A DNA stretch of 64,000 bases from Carnegiea gigantea (Eukaryota; Streptophyta; Magnoliopsida; Caryophyllales; Cactaceae): NCBI GenBank assembly GCA_029747015.1, contig JAKOGI010000831.1:126501-190500 (forward strand). The letters are read 5' to 3'. A program made the translations under genes and the position numbers. Of this stretch, positions 43,245 to 55,024 are shown one piece after another; positions within the stretch are counted from its first letter, which is position 1, and every line of letters begins with the position of its first letter. The notes below the pieces were generated by a model that saw only the letters and a program-made list of their open reading frames with translations, searched no databases and was not told the origin of the DNA.

Positions 43245-43963
43245 ATGTTCCCCTTAGATTTTAGAAACAAGGTATTGTCTACCTTGCCTCTTGTAAAACC
43301 ATTTTCTAATAAAAAGCTTGACAACCGCTCATACCAAGCTCTAGGGGCTTGTTTTAAACCATAAAGTGCTTTGTCAAGTTTGAAAACATGGTTAGGAAAT
43401 TCATTACTTTCAAAACCAGGGGGTTGTTTGACATACACTTCTTCTTTGAGGTACCCATTTAAAAATGCACTTTTGACATCCATTTGATACAACTTGATCT
43501 CCATATGGGCTGCAAATGCTATCAAGATTCGAATAGCCTCCATCCTTGCAACAGGTGCAAAGGTTTCTTCATAATCAATTCCCTCTTCTTGGTTGTAGCC
43601 TTGAACCACCAGCCAGACCTTGTTCCTAGTGACTGTTCCGCACTCATCCAGCTTGTTACGAAACACCCACTTGGTTCCAATGATTGTTCTATCCTCTGGC
43701 CGTGGCACAAGGTGCCATACCTTGTTCATTTCAAACTGATGGAGTTCTTCTTGCATGGCTGTGACCCAATCTGAATCTGCAAGGGTTTCATTAATATTCT
43801 TAGGCTCAATTTTTAAGAGAAAAGCATAGAAAGCACAGAAAATTTTGAGTCTAGATCTAGTTTGAACTCCTGCATTAATATCAAACAAAATTTGATCAAG
43901 AGGATGTGAACTTTGGTATTTCCATGATCGTGGTGAAAGTGGGTTCACAGACTCGTTCTCCAT
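43238..43963 (-). pseudogene. pol: C2 pol: RT N-terminal half
   Basis: Open stretch of 241 codons: linker ([17 protein letters not shown]), [69 protein letters not shown] and [19 protein letters not shown]. It ends at SKGNIC because of the deletion near 43253. The region between 43964 and 44034 is the linker with a further break. Confidence 0.85.
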
Positions 43964-44034
43964 CCTAGCTGGAATACTCGATGAAACAGGTTCAAAACCT
44001 GTTCTCGAGCCTGTTTGGGAGCTTGTTCCAAGAT

Positions 44035-44721
44035 TTATCCTAGAAGGATTCGGCTGGTGTTGCCCGAACAGGGTTCCACCCTGTTTCCCCCTGTTTGGTT
44101 CACACCTTGCTTACCTTCCTGAAGAACAGCCTCAGACCTTGCTCCCTCCGATTGATCCTTACCTTGTTCACCTTGAAGCAGTACGTCTTTTCTAATAAGA
44201 CCTAGTTCGAAGTCTTCTTCCTGTGCATCATTCTCGCTTAGAGAGTTAGTTTCATCAAAAAGCACATGCACACTTTCCTCAACACACAAGGTTCTCTTAT
44301 TAAACACTTTGTATGCCTTACTATGCGAGGAGTAACCAAGGAATATTGCTTCATCACTCCTTGGATCAAATTTCCCTAAGGCATCCTTTCCATTATTATG
44401 CACAAAACATTTACAACCAAAAACTCTCAAATGCATAATATTAGGTTTTCTTCCCTTGAAAAGTTCATAAGGAGTTTTGTTAAGAATAGGTCTAATCATA
44501 CATCTATTTATAATGTAACATGATGTATTCAAAGCTTCAGCCCAAAAGTTTCTAGGAAGACCACTAGCAACAAGCATTGTTCTAGTCATGTCCTCTAGAG
44601 TGCGATTTTTGCGTTCTACCACCCCGTTCTGTTGGGGTGTTCTTGGAGCTGAAAAAATTATGATCAACACCATGCTCATTACAATAATCAATAAAGCTCG
44701 AATTTTCAAATTCTGTACCAT
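44035..44721 (-). pseudogene. pol: C2 pol: integrase C-terminal half
   Basis: Open stretch of 228 codons with SAPRTPQQNGVVERKNRTLE, MLVASGLPRNFWAEALN, the C-terminal LRVFGCKCFVHNNGKDALGKFD block and the acidic linker. The position that is a TAG stop in C1 is CAG here. An extra A near 44651 (CTGAAAAAATT against CTGAAAAATT in C1) separates it from the upstream core. Confidence 0.83.
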
Positions 44722-44869
44722 GGTCAGACCTTAGGCATACCAAGGAATCTCCTACTCTCTTTTCAATCTTTTTAATGAAAGCAAGAAATTTTTCAAAGGT
44801 TTCATCTTTAGAAGCCAAAAACAAAGTCCAAGTGAAACGAGAGTAGTCATCCACTTTCTTGAGGGACAA
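44640..44869 (-). pseudogene. pol: C2 pol: integrase core fragment
   Basis: Reads VDDYSRFTWTLFLASKDET, RVGDSLVCLRSDHGTEFEN and YCNEHGVDHNF, the middle of the DDE core. The first catalytic Asp, the HHCC zinc-binding domain and the protease are missing because of the deletion at about 44856, where gag sequence is joined directly. Confidence 0.8.
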
Positions 44870-46503
44870 GTATAACGGTAATGACCCGTTTTACCACAGT
44901 GATAACATACAATATTCTCAGATAATCCTACATATTTTCTATTCACAGGGTAGGTCATCTTAGGCACAAAACCTAGTCCTCTTCTATTTCGACTATGATG
45001 GGTGTTTAACCATTCAAGTGCTTGTGAGGACCTGTTCCAGAGCTTGTTTGTGGCAAGGTCTGATTCCATTTGTTTCATTTTCTCAAGCAAGTTTTTATTT
45101 TCTACAAGCAAGGACTCGACCTTACCTTTTAAGTCAAGGGATTCTTTTTCCAGCTCAGTCAATTTAGTGGAACAAGTCTCTTCTTTCATGAGTAGAGTTT
45201 CTTTAAGCACATTGATGTTTTCATGCAAGGTAAGAGTTTCTTTGTCAACTTCAAGTTTTTCTAATTTAAGGGTTTCATTTTCAAGTTCTAGATCACGAAC
45301 ATCCCTTTTTAATTCAGCACATATATCCATTATAGTGTACACTAATTCCTCAAGAGTTGATTTATTTAGACCCCGTACCTTGTTCTTGAGTTGAGTCAGA
45401 CTGTTTGTTGATCCATCATCTGAATCAGTGTCACTTCTTGCCATAAGTGCTACATCAGCTTCCCCAGCTTGAGACCCTTCCTCATCCTCACTTGAGTCTC
45501 CCCAGGCTGCGAGCATAGCTTTTGAGAACCTTTTTGCTGAGCTGCTTACACCCTGTTTCCTCCCCTGTTTTCTAGAGTGTTCGGGTTCTTGTTCCTCCTT
45601 GAGCAGTGGGCAGTTTCTCACAATGTGGTCCAGTTTGCCACACTTGAAACACCCGGAGAACTGTTTCCGAGAGGTATTCCTGGCCTTGCTGAAGTCCTTC
45701 CTTTTGCTATTTTCTTTGACTTTCTTGAAGAACTTCTTGAACTTTTGAGTGATCATGGCAATCTCCTCCTCATCAGAATCAGAATCATCTTCTAAGGCCT
45801 TTAGTGCAAGACCTCGATCTCTCTTTGTCTCATCTTTCTGTTGAGAATTTTTCCTAAGTTCATACATTTGAAGGTTGCCAATCAGCTCATCTAGGGTGAT
45901 CTTGTTCATGTCTTTAGCTTCTTGAATGGCCGTTACTTTTGCTTCCCAAGAATGAGGTAAAATTCTTTGGATCTTCCTCACCAATTCTTCGGTGGTGAAG
46001 GATTTTCCTAAGGATTTTAGTTCATTCGTTATGTGAGTGAAGCGAGTGTACATGTCCATCACACTTTCACGATCACCCATCTCAAACAGCTCATATTTTC
46101 TCATAAGCAATTCAATTCGGGATTGCTTTACATGATTGGTCCTTTCGTGAGCTATTTGCAAAGCATCCCAAATCTCCTTGGCCGACTCACATTCAGATAT
46201 GCGAGTATATTCATCAGGACCAAGGCCAAAATACAAGAGTTTTTTGGCCTTTGCATTCTTTTCCATCATTTTGTAATCTTCAGTATTGAATTCTTTAGGC
46301 TCCTTGCGGATTGACTTTTCATCTTCAGTTATTTTCTTTGGGATGAGTGGTCCATTCTTGATGAGCATCCACAACTCATAGTCCTCGGCTTGGATGTAGT
46401 TTTCCATCCTATTCTTCCACCAACCATAGTGTTGGCCATTGAAGTATGGTGGTCGAGTTATGGATTGACCTTCAAGCATGCCTTGTGGGGTACTCATCTT
46501 CAA
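44752..46503 (-). pseudogene. gag: C2 gag, C-terminus replaced by out-of-frame integrase
   Basis: Open stretch of 583 codons starting MKMSTPQGMLEGQ. It has the same domains as C1 gag: UBN2-type core, knuckle CFKCGKLDHIVRNC (Gly-to-Asp beside the His), Ser/Asp-rich acidic stretch, coiled coil and second knuckle CYHCGKTGHYRYTCP. After CPSRK the frame passes the 856-bp deletion junction (near 44856) and reads integrase DNA in the wrong frame, adding about 30 unrelated residues. The gag core itself is intact, so particle formation might still be possible, but protease is gone. Confidence 0.85.
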
Positions 46504-46537
46504 GGATCTCTCAAGGTGTTAGCCTTTCAAAGGAGAA

Positions 46538-46552
46538 CCTGCTCTGATACCA
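46538..46552 (-). other. C2 primer-binding site, tRNA-Met type
   Basis: TGGTATCAGAGCAGG on the minus strand, two bases inside the 5' LTR. Confidence 0.87.
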
Positions 46553-46554
46553 CT

Positions 46555-47975
46555 TGTTGATTTAGAGAGTACACAACCACAAGAGGGGGGTGAATTGTGG
46601 TGTCCGATTTTCGCAAGTTGCTGACAAACAGTCTGAGACCCTGTTCGCACAGGTTGTTCCTGAGATAAGCAGAAGCAAAAATTCAACAAAATTGAATGCG
46701 GAAATAATGGACATAGGATTTTTACATGGAAAACACCTTTAGCCCAACCGAGGTGAAAAACCATGACCTACCTCGTGTAGGATTTAAACACTTCACTAAA
46801 CGGGCTAATCACGTTACAATAGTAACAAACCTTGTTACAACTTGTAACACACGTAACCGTCTTCTTTAAGACAGGTTACCCCACGTCCAAAATCCCCTTG
46901 ATTTGGACACACACTCTACTCACTTTTGTGAAAGAAGAGTATAAAGAAAAAACACCTATTACAATGCTTCTCAACTAAGCTAATATAGGGTACAATGAAA
47001 TCCTAGTATGCCAACTTTGAAAGCTCAAATAACTCACTCACTAGACACGGTTTTCTTTTCAAACTTTTAAGCTCATGAATACTAAATTTTTCTCTTTGAA
47101 AACCGATGCTTCTATCATTCTAAGAAGCGACTTTGTATAGTGCTTGGAAAAACAATTCCTCAAATTTTTGGAAACTAAAATCCCTAAAGAATATAGAATT
47201 CTTTAGCCACAAGGGATGAGGAAACATGAGCTGGAAACACTTCCTAAACCGTGTGCATAAGGCGGTGATTCTCAGCAACTAGCCCATGTTTTTCTCAACA
47301 ACCTTATCCACTTGCCAAAAATTGGATATTCTTTTTACTCAAAAAGGATTTTGCAAATCCCCTTAGATTTTAATAACCATTTTTAGGATAAGGGGTAAGA
47401 TACTCCATAAAAAAAATCTTTCTTGCAAATCCTTGAAGAAGCTGCTCAAAATTCAAAAGATAAAAATCGTGCAAAACAGTTTTTCGCAGCTTATTCTGGA
47501 AACACCCTGATCACCCTGTTTCCAGGATTGTTCTGAAGGGTGATCCGAAATATTTACCAAAAGAAAACAAAACCGTTTCAAGTAAGTGGTAAGTTAAGAG
47601 TTTCTGATTGGCATATTAACAAGAGTCTAAAAATATAAAACCAAATTAAATCAAGACATCTTGTTGTAACCACTAGTCATCTTGTAGAGAGACGAATCTG
47701 CTGCAAACACTTCACAGAACCTGTTCCTCACGGCTGCACTTATATCCTATGCTTCAAACACTTCACAGGACATGTTTCAAACACCTTACAGAGCCTGTTT
47801 CTCATGGTTGTTCTTACATCGCTGACTTGAGTACCTGTTCTTGATAAACCATTAGTCAAGTAGTTTTAATATATTGAAAAACAGCAGTAAGACTCTGTTG
47901 GTAAAGCCTGTTTGGAACAACAACACAACTACAACACTTGGATTTGTTATCATCAAAACCTTATACATTCTAACA
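46555..47975 (-). repeat. C2 5' LTR
   Basis: 1421 bp with the family ends TGTTAGAATG and AATCAACA (minus strand). Followed on the plus strand by the TTAAC duplication. Confidence 0.92.
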
Positions 47976-47980
47976 TTAAC
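47976..47980. repeat. C2 target-site duplication (right)
   Basis: TTAAC, identical to 35548-35552. Confidence 0.9.
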
Positions 47981-48831
47981 GACCGGATAACGTGATAAGC
48001 AAATTTAACAAAGAATAAGCAGGATAGCTTTAATTATTGACGCATCCAGCAGCAAAAAGATATTATCGACCATGTAAGTCCTCCACTCACCCGTATCCTA
48101 TCGATCAAGCTATCAACTCGAATTAATGAAAATTCATCCCGCTTTGGCTTGATAACCTTGAAAGAACTTGGACTTGGAGGCCACTTAGACTCCCACACAT
48201 TCAATGAATAAACATCACCCACTAACCACCTAATCCCCCAGTCGATCACCCAAAAAACCCCATGAATGCTCCTCCACGTGTAGCTAGGACTGAACCCTAA
48301 CTTGGATTCCAAGATTGCATAATTCGGGAAATATCTGGCTTTGAGGACTCGAAATACCAAAGACCCATCTGAGTAGATGAGACGCCAAACCCGTTTTGCC
48401 AAGAGGGCCATACTGAAATCTTCTAGGTCGTGAAAACCCATTCCTCCATCCATCTTAGCTTTGCATAATTTTTGCATCCCCATCCAGTGTATTTTCCGAG
48501 CCCCTGCTTTTGCACCCCACCAATACTGGTTAACCAAGGAGTAAAGATCATGGCAAGAGTCTCTTGGGAGGGATAGCCTGGGCTACCGCCTTCACAGGTA
48601 CTTCCTTGCCCGCCCAAGATAGATTTCGCCCTATCCAACCCCCAAGCTTCTTCTCAATACGATCCTTAACACCCCAAAAGCTTTCTTCTTAGAACGCCCA
48701 ACATGTGTAGGGAGATCCAGATACTTCTCGTGAGACAATACTTCTTGCACGTCCAAAGTGATAATGATCTCATCTCTTCGTTGTTGAGGGACACCTTTGC
48801 TAAACACGACACTAGATTTGTTAAAATTCAC
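47981..48831 (-). pseudogene. LINE ORF2: region behind RT
   Basis: Open stretches 48831-48631 (VNFNKSSVVFSKGV, the thumb region with YLDLPTHVGRSKKKAF) and 48537-48034 (NQYWWGAKAGARKIHWM, GMGFHDLEDFSMALLAKRVWRL, then a WRSIHGV and KWPPSPSSF block). This is the usual sequence between RT and the zf-RVT domain in plant L1 elements. Two frameshifts lie near 48630 and 48540. It is interrupted by C2 just downstream. Confidence 0.8.
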
Positions 48832-49836
48832 CTATTGATGAGACGCTCTTTCGTATAGCAAGAAAATGTTCTTCACATCTTAAGCCTGTTCACAGGTTGC
48901 CTTACAAAACACAAGGGAGTCATCAGCAAAAAGCAGATGAGAAATAGAAGGAGCCTTCGAACATACCCGATAGCCTGAGATCCAACCTTCTGATGCCACC
49001 TGGATCAGTAGACATGAAGGAGCCTCTGCGCAGAAAAGAAATAGGTACGGGGATATGGGATTTCCCTATCTTAGTCCTCTACTTGGCTGAATAAAACCAC
49101 AGGACTCCCCGTTTATAATAAAAGAGAAAGTAGCAGTCTCAACGCATGTCATAACTGTGTTGATCCAGTCTAAATAAAAACCCATCCTTTTCATAACTAC
49201 ACGCAAAAAGCTCCATTCAACCTTGTCGTAAGCCTTTGACATGTCCAGTTTAATAGCCATACTCCCATTCATACTTCACTGGCACTTCATGGAGTGGAAA
49301 ATTTCAAAAGCGATCAGAATATTATCAATAATCAGACGCCCCGGAGTGAAGGCACTCTGATTTTCTGAAATAATAGAGGGGACACACTCCTTCAGCCTAT
49401 TTATAATCACCTTTGCCACCAGCTTGTAGCATAGTTTACATAGACTAATGGGTCTGAAATCCGTAGGCTCAGTAGGATTCTGCTTTTCCGAAATCAGCAC
49501 AATATGTGGATGGTTAAAATTGGAGGGCATAGGCCCTCTATTCAAAATAGGCAAAACTGCATCTGTCACCTCCTTCCCAACAACAGACCAGTATTTCTGA
49601 TAAAAGAATGGGTTTAATCCATCCGGTCTTGGAACCTTAATAGGATTCATGTGCTGAAGCGCTTGAGCGACCTCATCCACTAAGTAGGGGCGACAGAGTG
49701 ATGCATTCATTTCCTCGATGACTCTAGCTTCCACATGAACAATAACTTCCTCAAGGCGAAAGGGGTTAGAGGAAGTAAACAGGTTAGCAAAATATTCAGT
49801 AATGATTCTTTCCAAATCTTGTTGACTAGAGTACAT
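48832..49836 (-). pseudogene. LINE ORF2: reverse transcriptase
   Basis: Open stretches 49836-49276 (PDGLNPFFYQKYWSVVGKEV, IVLISEKQNPTEPTDFRPIS, LYKLVAKV-type spacing, ENQSAFTPGRLIIDN) and 49272-49066 (AIKLDMSKAYDKVEWSFL, FIQPSRGLR). Then SPYLFLFCAEA and LLFADDSLVF with the catalytic Asp pair (about 48940-48910). This is a non-LTR RT that primes on nicked chromosomal DNA. A stop near 49273-49275 and others downstream break it. Confidence 0.88.
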
Positions 49837-50955
49837 TCTTCCATCAGCTCCCTTCAGTTTAGTAATGAAATTTGCAGTGCGCCTCCCTTTTGCCTGTTCG
49901 TGAAACTAGCTCGAATTGCGGTCACCATACTTTAGGTAATCAACTCGAGACCTTTGCCACCACATGACCTCTTCACGCCTTTGCCACTGCCTAATTTTTG
50001 CAAATATCTGTTTGCATCTAACCACTAAAATGGTAGTCTTTAGCTCATAGAACGTCTCTTGATCTCAGTTTGCAAGTGCCCAAACTCCCTTCTATTCTAG
50101 TCTGCCAGTTCACCCATACATGGGTCCGGCTTTTGCAGACACCTTGGAGTCACATCGCCATCAACCAATTCTTCCAACACCGTTTTAATGACCCCTACTC
50201 AACGATCGTCAAGTGTCCACATATTTTCAAACTGCCTCTTGTGAGCTCTTGTTCTGTCTTAGTGAGATTCAAAGCATTTTAGGATAATGGAGAGGTGATA
50301 CAAAATGTCGCTATCAACATGGTAGACCTTAGCAAAGGGGAAAAGAGCCGGCTAATCTGAACAAGCACAGAATCTGTTAAGAATCTCTTCAACTGAATTA
50401 TCCCCCTCCTGCCCATTACACTAAGTAAAATTGTGCCCACAAAATCCCAGATTATACAGATCGCACTCCTCTAATGTTGTTCGAAAAGTCTCAAGGCTTT
50501 GTTAGACCACCCTTCTTCTCAAAATTAAAAAGTATCTAATTAAGATCACCTCTAGTCAGCTACGGGAGGTTGAATTGACCGTGCAAATAAGCTATTAGTT
50601 CACTTGTTTTCAATTTATTGTGAGTTTCAAGAAAACCGTAGATATCTGTGAAGCAACAATCAAAATCCATATAAGCCATTAGAGTGATATCAATGTGATT
50701 CGAGGCCATCAAAAGTAGCGATACCTGAAGCTCTGTCTTCCAAAACATGGCAAGGCCCCTTGCCCTACCATGACTATCTGCAGCAACACCCGTAAAACCA
50801 TCAAACTAAGCAAAAATTGTCTGCGTTTCAGATGAACTTAATTTGGTTTTAGATAGGAAAACTAAACTCGGCCTATGACGCTCCACAAGACAACGGAGGC
50901 CTTTTACTACCTGAGGCTTACCATGGCCCCGACAGTTCAAACAAAGGAGACTCAT
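49837..50955 (-). pseudogene. LINE ORF2: AP endonuclease domain
   Basis: ATG at 50955 opens with SLLCLNCRGHGKPQVVKGLR and RPSLVFLSKTKL, the N-terminus of plant L1 ORF2 endonuclease, which nicks target DNA. It continues to 50748-50560 (RARGLAMFWKTELQVSLLL, with the usual Gly-Gly replaced, and FTDIYGFLETHNK) and on through badly broken sequence to 49837. There are several stops (for example near 50815 and 50560). Confidence 0.8.
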
Positions 50956-51257
50956 TGCCCTTGGCGGGCTTGTACTGCAACATTCGTCTCATCATTTTTT
51001 CCAGCTTTCTACCCCTCCATCAATTCGAGCCCACGACTCCTTCTATCCTCGCCCATTGGATTAGCCTCCTCAGGGCTTTTCCTCTTGAAGACCTCAGACC
51101 CGGGTGTCATATTGCGAGCCTCATCAATGTTCATCAGCATAACCTCGTCATCACCCATAGTTGGAGCGTTTCCCTTCCTACTCCCCTTGCCCACTTCAGG
51201 GTTATCAAGGATCAGCTTTGAGTTAGCTTTTTTACTCCTCCTGCTATCTCTAAAGGC

Positions 51258-52042
51258 TTATAGTAACATCTTCTCCTCCTGTTTTTTAGCTTCCCAACCC
51301 CGCCTTTTAGTTTTGATTGGTGACGCCCTTAATTTTGGCATATAAGGGAGAGACAACTTAGGAATATTCTCATCATACAATTCACACCCCTTATATACAT
51401 GACCAACCTTCAGACATGCATAACAAAAATCAGACAATTTTATGTACTGTATATCAAACCATACAGGCTTGCCTTGCACTTTCACCTTAATCCCCCTCCG
51501 AAGAGGCTTGTCGATATTAATGTCTGCCACAAAATTGAGGGATTTGTCTAACCCCACCGAATTGTCCTCATCAACACTAACAAACTTCCCCACTGCATTC
51601 ACTAAGCATTCAACAAAAGCTTTTGTTTGTTTCATACCCGGAACATTGTCAAGCTTCACCCAGAACCTCGCCATGTCGAACACCACGTTCGAGTATTTTT
51701 CGAAACCTGTCAATTCCTTCAGCAGCAAGGTATGGCCATCAAACGCCCAAGGACTGTCGTTCAACACACTATCCTTATCAGCCTTCGAGAAAAATTGGAA
51801 CAGAAATAGGTTTCTATCAAGTTCCTTGATAAGGAGTCCCTTTGATTAGGCGTCCAGACATTTTTGAAAGTTGCCTTCATGGCTCCCACGTTAAAAGAAT
51901 TTGTAGTATGCAACTTCCCAATTGGGCTCAAAGCAATCCGTTCCACTTTCTCATCATCAACCTCCTCCTCAAACTCCACAACCATTTCCTCCACCGCCTT
52001 TAACTTCATCTCCGCCATAGCTTTTTCAATCTCCGAGCCCAT
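51258..52042 (-). pseudogene. LINE ORF1: DUF4283 and zinc knuckle
   Basis: ATG at 52042 (MGSEIEKAMAEMKLK) opens an acidic N-terminus. It continues through a frameshift near 51800 into SKADKDSVLNDSPWAFDGHTLL-type sequence (51767-51258), with FDMARFWVKLDNVPGMKQTK and INIDKPLRRGIKVKV, and the knuckle CYACLKVGHVYKGC. This is the DUF4283 plus zf-CCHC_4 arrangement of plant L1 ORF1, an RNA-binding protein. The tail from 51256 to about 50960, before ORF2, is Lys/Arg-rich. Confidence 0.82.
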
Positions 52043-52240
52043 CGTTGCTTCATAGTGCACAAGGGTTTCAGAACAGACTAGAGAAAAGCTTCTCCCAGCC
52101 GGCTGTACACCCCAAAAGCGAGGGAAAAAATACTTCACACGCCGATGACCCGATCCCTGCTCACGGAGATGCAGCCTGAACCGTCAAAAAGCCCTACCGG
52201 CGATCAGAGGAAGAGATGCTTTGCACGGACCTAGGATTTA

Positions 52241-54041
52241 GGGTAGAGTTTTTCATTTTCAATATAGAAAATGTGGGTTTGTATGTGGCCTAATATTAAT
52301 AGACTTGATGAAGTTCACCTTATACGATTATGAATTGAACTCGACATGAGTTAAGTGAGCTTGGGTACTAATTTTCAACTTGTTTAATTGAATGGGTTCA
52401 TAGATTCAATCCGTTGATTTAAAGGCTTAGGCGACATGAAAAAATACATATTTATCTCGTTTAGGTAAATGAGTTAAATAGGTTAACCTGTTTACTATTT
52501 TATCATTTACACATTTGCCTTTTTATTTGATAATTAAGGGCGCAAAAATTAAAAATTAATATAAAAATATCAATTATGATGAATCAAGAGAGTTTAAACA
52601 GTTGTTAGTTGATTTGGTATGTGAACTTGATTTTAAATATTATGTAATTATGTATTAGTTAAAAATGTAAACGACTAGATAAGTGGGCAATCAAGTGACC
52701 TGAACTTGACCTGTTTATCTTAAATAAGTTAAATGGGTCAAAATCAGGTCAACCTGTTTAATAAAGTAAAAGAAAATTTACCTAATAGTGTTGTTTCAAT
52801 TAACACTTTTCAATTTATGACTACTTAGAGGTGTTATTTTTGTCTAACATATCTTTTCCGGGGGTCATTTCTTGTTTGTGTGTAAAGACGGTAAGGCCCT
52901 TAATGAGTCTTTGCAAAAGGGGGAAAAGTAAGCTGAAGAAAGAGACGGGATTTTCAGAGCTTGCTATAGAAGACACCATAAAGGAGACTCACTAATTCTC
53001 TGAGCTTGTCAAAGTCGTCAATGGTGGAGGAAGAGGTAGGTATGGATGGGATGTAAACTGAAAGTGGAGAAAGGAGCTTGACAAATTATGAACTCATTTT
53101 TATGAAGGATCGAAAGGGAGTGAAGGGCTTGAGGCAGGGGAGCACTATGCATGTTGTATTGGTGAGGAGTTGTGGATGACTTATTGTCTACACTGAATAC
53201 AGGTTAGTGAGTTAATCAGTTATGTAACTTATGTGTGTTAGTTTATAATTGCAATTGGAAATGTCAAAATTAGGGGGGAGTTCTGTTACTGTGCGTTTGA
53301 AGAGGGTTTAGGGTTTGGGTAATGAGGTTGGGGAGGTGGGGTTTATGTGCGTTTGGGTAGTTACGGCTTGGACTAAATTGATGTATGCAATTGTCATGCT
53401 CGTGGTGCTGAATATATGATGCTCTGTAGTGTTTCTCCCGAATATGTGTATTGAATAACCCGGGATAACAATTATAGTATGACTAATTTAGTTAGGCAGT
53501 TGATGTGAAATGGTTTAACCTCGTAAATGCGCATGGAATATGCCAGAAAGTAAGAGTGGTGAACCCGATAATACATATTGAGTAACCCAGGTTAACCGCT
53601 GCAGAAGTTGTGCATGAACATGTTTGGAGTGCTGGTTTGCAGTAATAGATGTGTAGAATGCTTATAATTGAGGTGGGCATGTGTAGTTAAATGGGTCAAG
53701 GTGTGTGTCTTCATTTGCATTAGTGAACCGTAATTGTGTACTGAATAACGAATGACATACTAGTGGACAACCCGGGCATCGGTCATGACTAACCTGGGTT
53801 ACCTGTAGGGTGGGGAACAATGGATAAAGAACTGTTGATAGGACATATGTAGGGAAGACAGTCTGATGTGCTGAGTTGAATGGGGACTTGAGTTTGATAA
53901 TTTGTTAGAACCAAGTTAGTGGTGTATGTGAAGTTGTTGTTGACAAGTGTGCGTATGTTTGCAGGTGATCATTAGTGTACAGCACAATGGAAGGTGAAAA
54001 TGCCGTTGGAGGAGGTGGTTGTGGCAGGTAGATGACGTTGT
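52241..54041. other. Non-coding region, possible hAT-like debris
   Basis: No gene recognised over about 1.8 kb. 52300-52790 has repeated motifs such as GTTAAATGGGTCA, GGTTAACCTG and AGGTCAACCTG in both orientations, typical of decayed non-autonomous hAT elements, but I could not define ends. 52840-54040 is more GC-rich and may be the 5' flank of the MULE relic. Confidence 0.4.
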
Positions 54042-54395
54042 ATGTATGCTGGGGGGTTATTAGAGGAAGGTCCGGGGAGAAAGTTATGTTACGAGGGGGG
54101 GAGGAAAGACTGTATGTGGGTGAAGAAGAACATGGGTGTGCTTGAGTTGTTGCGATTAGTGGAGGAGGTAATGGGGGAGGGTGTACGGGGTTGGTGAATG
54201 TGGTATAGTTTAAAGTGTAATCAATTTGAGTTGTTGCCATTGGGACGACATGGTGATGTTAAGAAGTTGATGAAGGGGAACGATGAGTACACTTACCTGT
54301 ATGTGGCAGGGAGTGAGGGTCCGTGTGTGGGATGTGTACATGGAAATGAAGCATGTAAAGGGCAGTGGAGAGTAACATTATTTAAAGAATTTTAG
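54042..54395 (+). pseudogene. MULE transposase N-terminal relic (PB1-like domain)
   Basis: One frame of 118 codons with a single TGA at 54195-54197. It reads MYAGGLLEEGPGRKLCYEGG, then MWVKKNMGVLELLRLVEEVMG, and after the stop LLPLGRHGDVKKLMKGND and TYLYVAG. The order PGxxYxGG, a short Val/Asp block, Leu-Glu-Leu-x-x-x-Val, then Pro-Leu-x-x-x-x-Asp-Val and Tyr-x-Tyr-Val is like the PB1-like N-terminus of plant Mutator-like transposases. No catalytic DDE domain follows: the sequence ends at a stop and AT-rich DNA. It is a fragment. The alternative is a host gene exon from the same domain family. Confidence 0.5.
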
Positions 54396-54652
54396 TTATG
54401 TTATTATTTTCTCTTGTTATAAATAAACTCACTTTCTTCTATTAAAAAAACTGTTAAATTTTGTTATATAACTTTAGATAAAAATCTCTTATTTTAAATA
54501 ATCATAATGTCAAAATGTACTATAAAACTCAAATCCAAATCGCAACGCATACAAGCAAACCCCCAAATCCAATACCTCACCAATAGACCCCAATCCTAAA
54601 CCCTAAACTATGATTCCAAATAGTAAATATTTGGGAATCCTAATTAACTATT
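54396..54652. other. AT-rich spacer left of G2
   Basis: No gene. The last five bases before the LTR are CTATT (54648-54652), the expected left target duplication of G2, but the other side is outside the window. Confidence 0.5.
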
Positions 54653-54921
54653 TGTAACTGCCCGACCATAATATTCATATTAATTACATTAAATCATCGT
54701 AATTACAAACTAATCAAGTTGGGCCCTGCATTTCCATCCAGCAATTTTTCATTTCAAATCAGCATTTCCTATACACATATATATACATTTTTGTACCATT
54801 GCAGCTTGAATCGGCAGAATAGCCTTGAAATGAATTTTGATTACTCTTAAAATAATTCATCAACATTCTAAACGTGTTTTTCAAAATTTTACATCTCAAA
54901 AAAAAAACCCAAAAAAAAAAA

Positions 54922-54985
54922 GTCAACGTCGGTCAAAGTCGGTTTGACCGGTCAAACTAACTTTGACCGGTCAAAGTCGGTCAAG
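54922..54985. promoter_or_regulatory. Palindromic W-box cluster in G2 5' LTR
   Basis: Seven TTGAC/GTCAA cores in 64 bp, arranged as nested palindromes such as GTTTGACCGGTCAAAC (16 bp) and ACTTTGACCGGTCAAAGT (18 bp). TTGAC is the core bound by WRKY transcription factors. The cluster lies about 40 bp upstream of the (AT)n TATA-like region and is kept in the 3' LTR. Confidence 0.7.
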
Positions 54986-55024
54986 GATGCGGAAAAAAAA
55001 TCTTAAATTTTTTTTACTTTTTTC

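Larger units (their letters stand above)
35553..47975 (-). mobile_element. Sirevirus-type Ty1-copia element C2, rearranged
   Basis: A 12.4-kb relative of C1 on the minus strand, inserted into the LINE with TTAAC duplications. Its LTRs are 1421 bp (46555-47975, 5') and 1426 bp (35553-36978, 3'), about 4% different over the first 270 bp by hand. Compared with C1 it has lost about 856 bp covering protease and the integrase N-terminus. It has also gained a second env-like module: units 37541-39942 and 39943-42340 are about 2.4 kb each, in tandem. Pol carries two private 1-bp frameshifts. It cannot move on its own. Confidence 0.93.
47976..52240 (-). mobile_element. L1-type LINE, 5' part (continues at 34506-35547)
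   Basis: Holds ORF1 (DUF4283 and zinc knuckle), the endonuclease, RT and the start of the C-terminal region of ORF2. The 5' end is estimated from the ORF1 leader near 52240. With its 3' part it totals about 5.3 kb. I could not find a target-site duplication around the whole LINE. Confidence 0.82.

Noticed and set aside
34506..52240. Target-site duplication of the whole LINE
   Set aside because: I compared the sequence after the poly(A) with that before about 52240 and found no convincing repeat. The 5' end may be misplaced.
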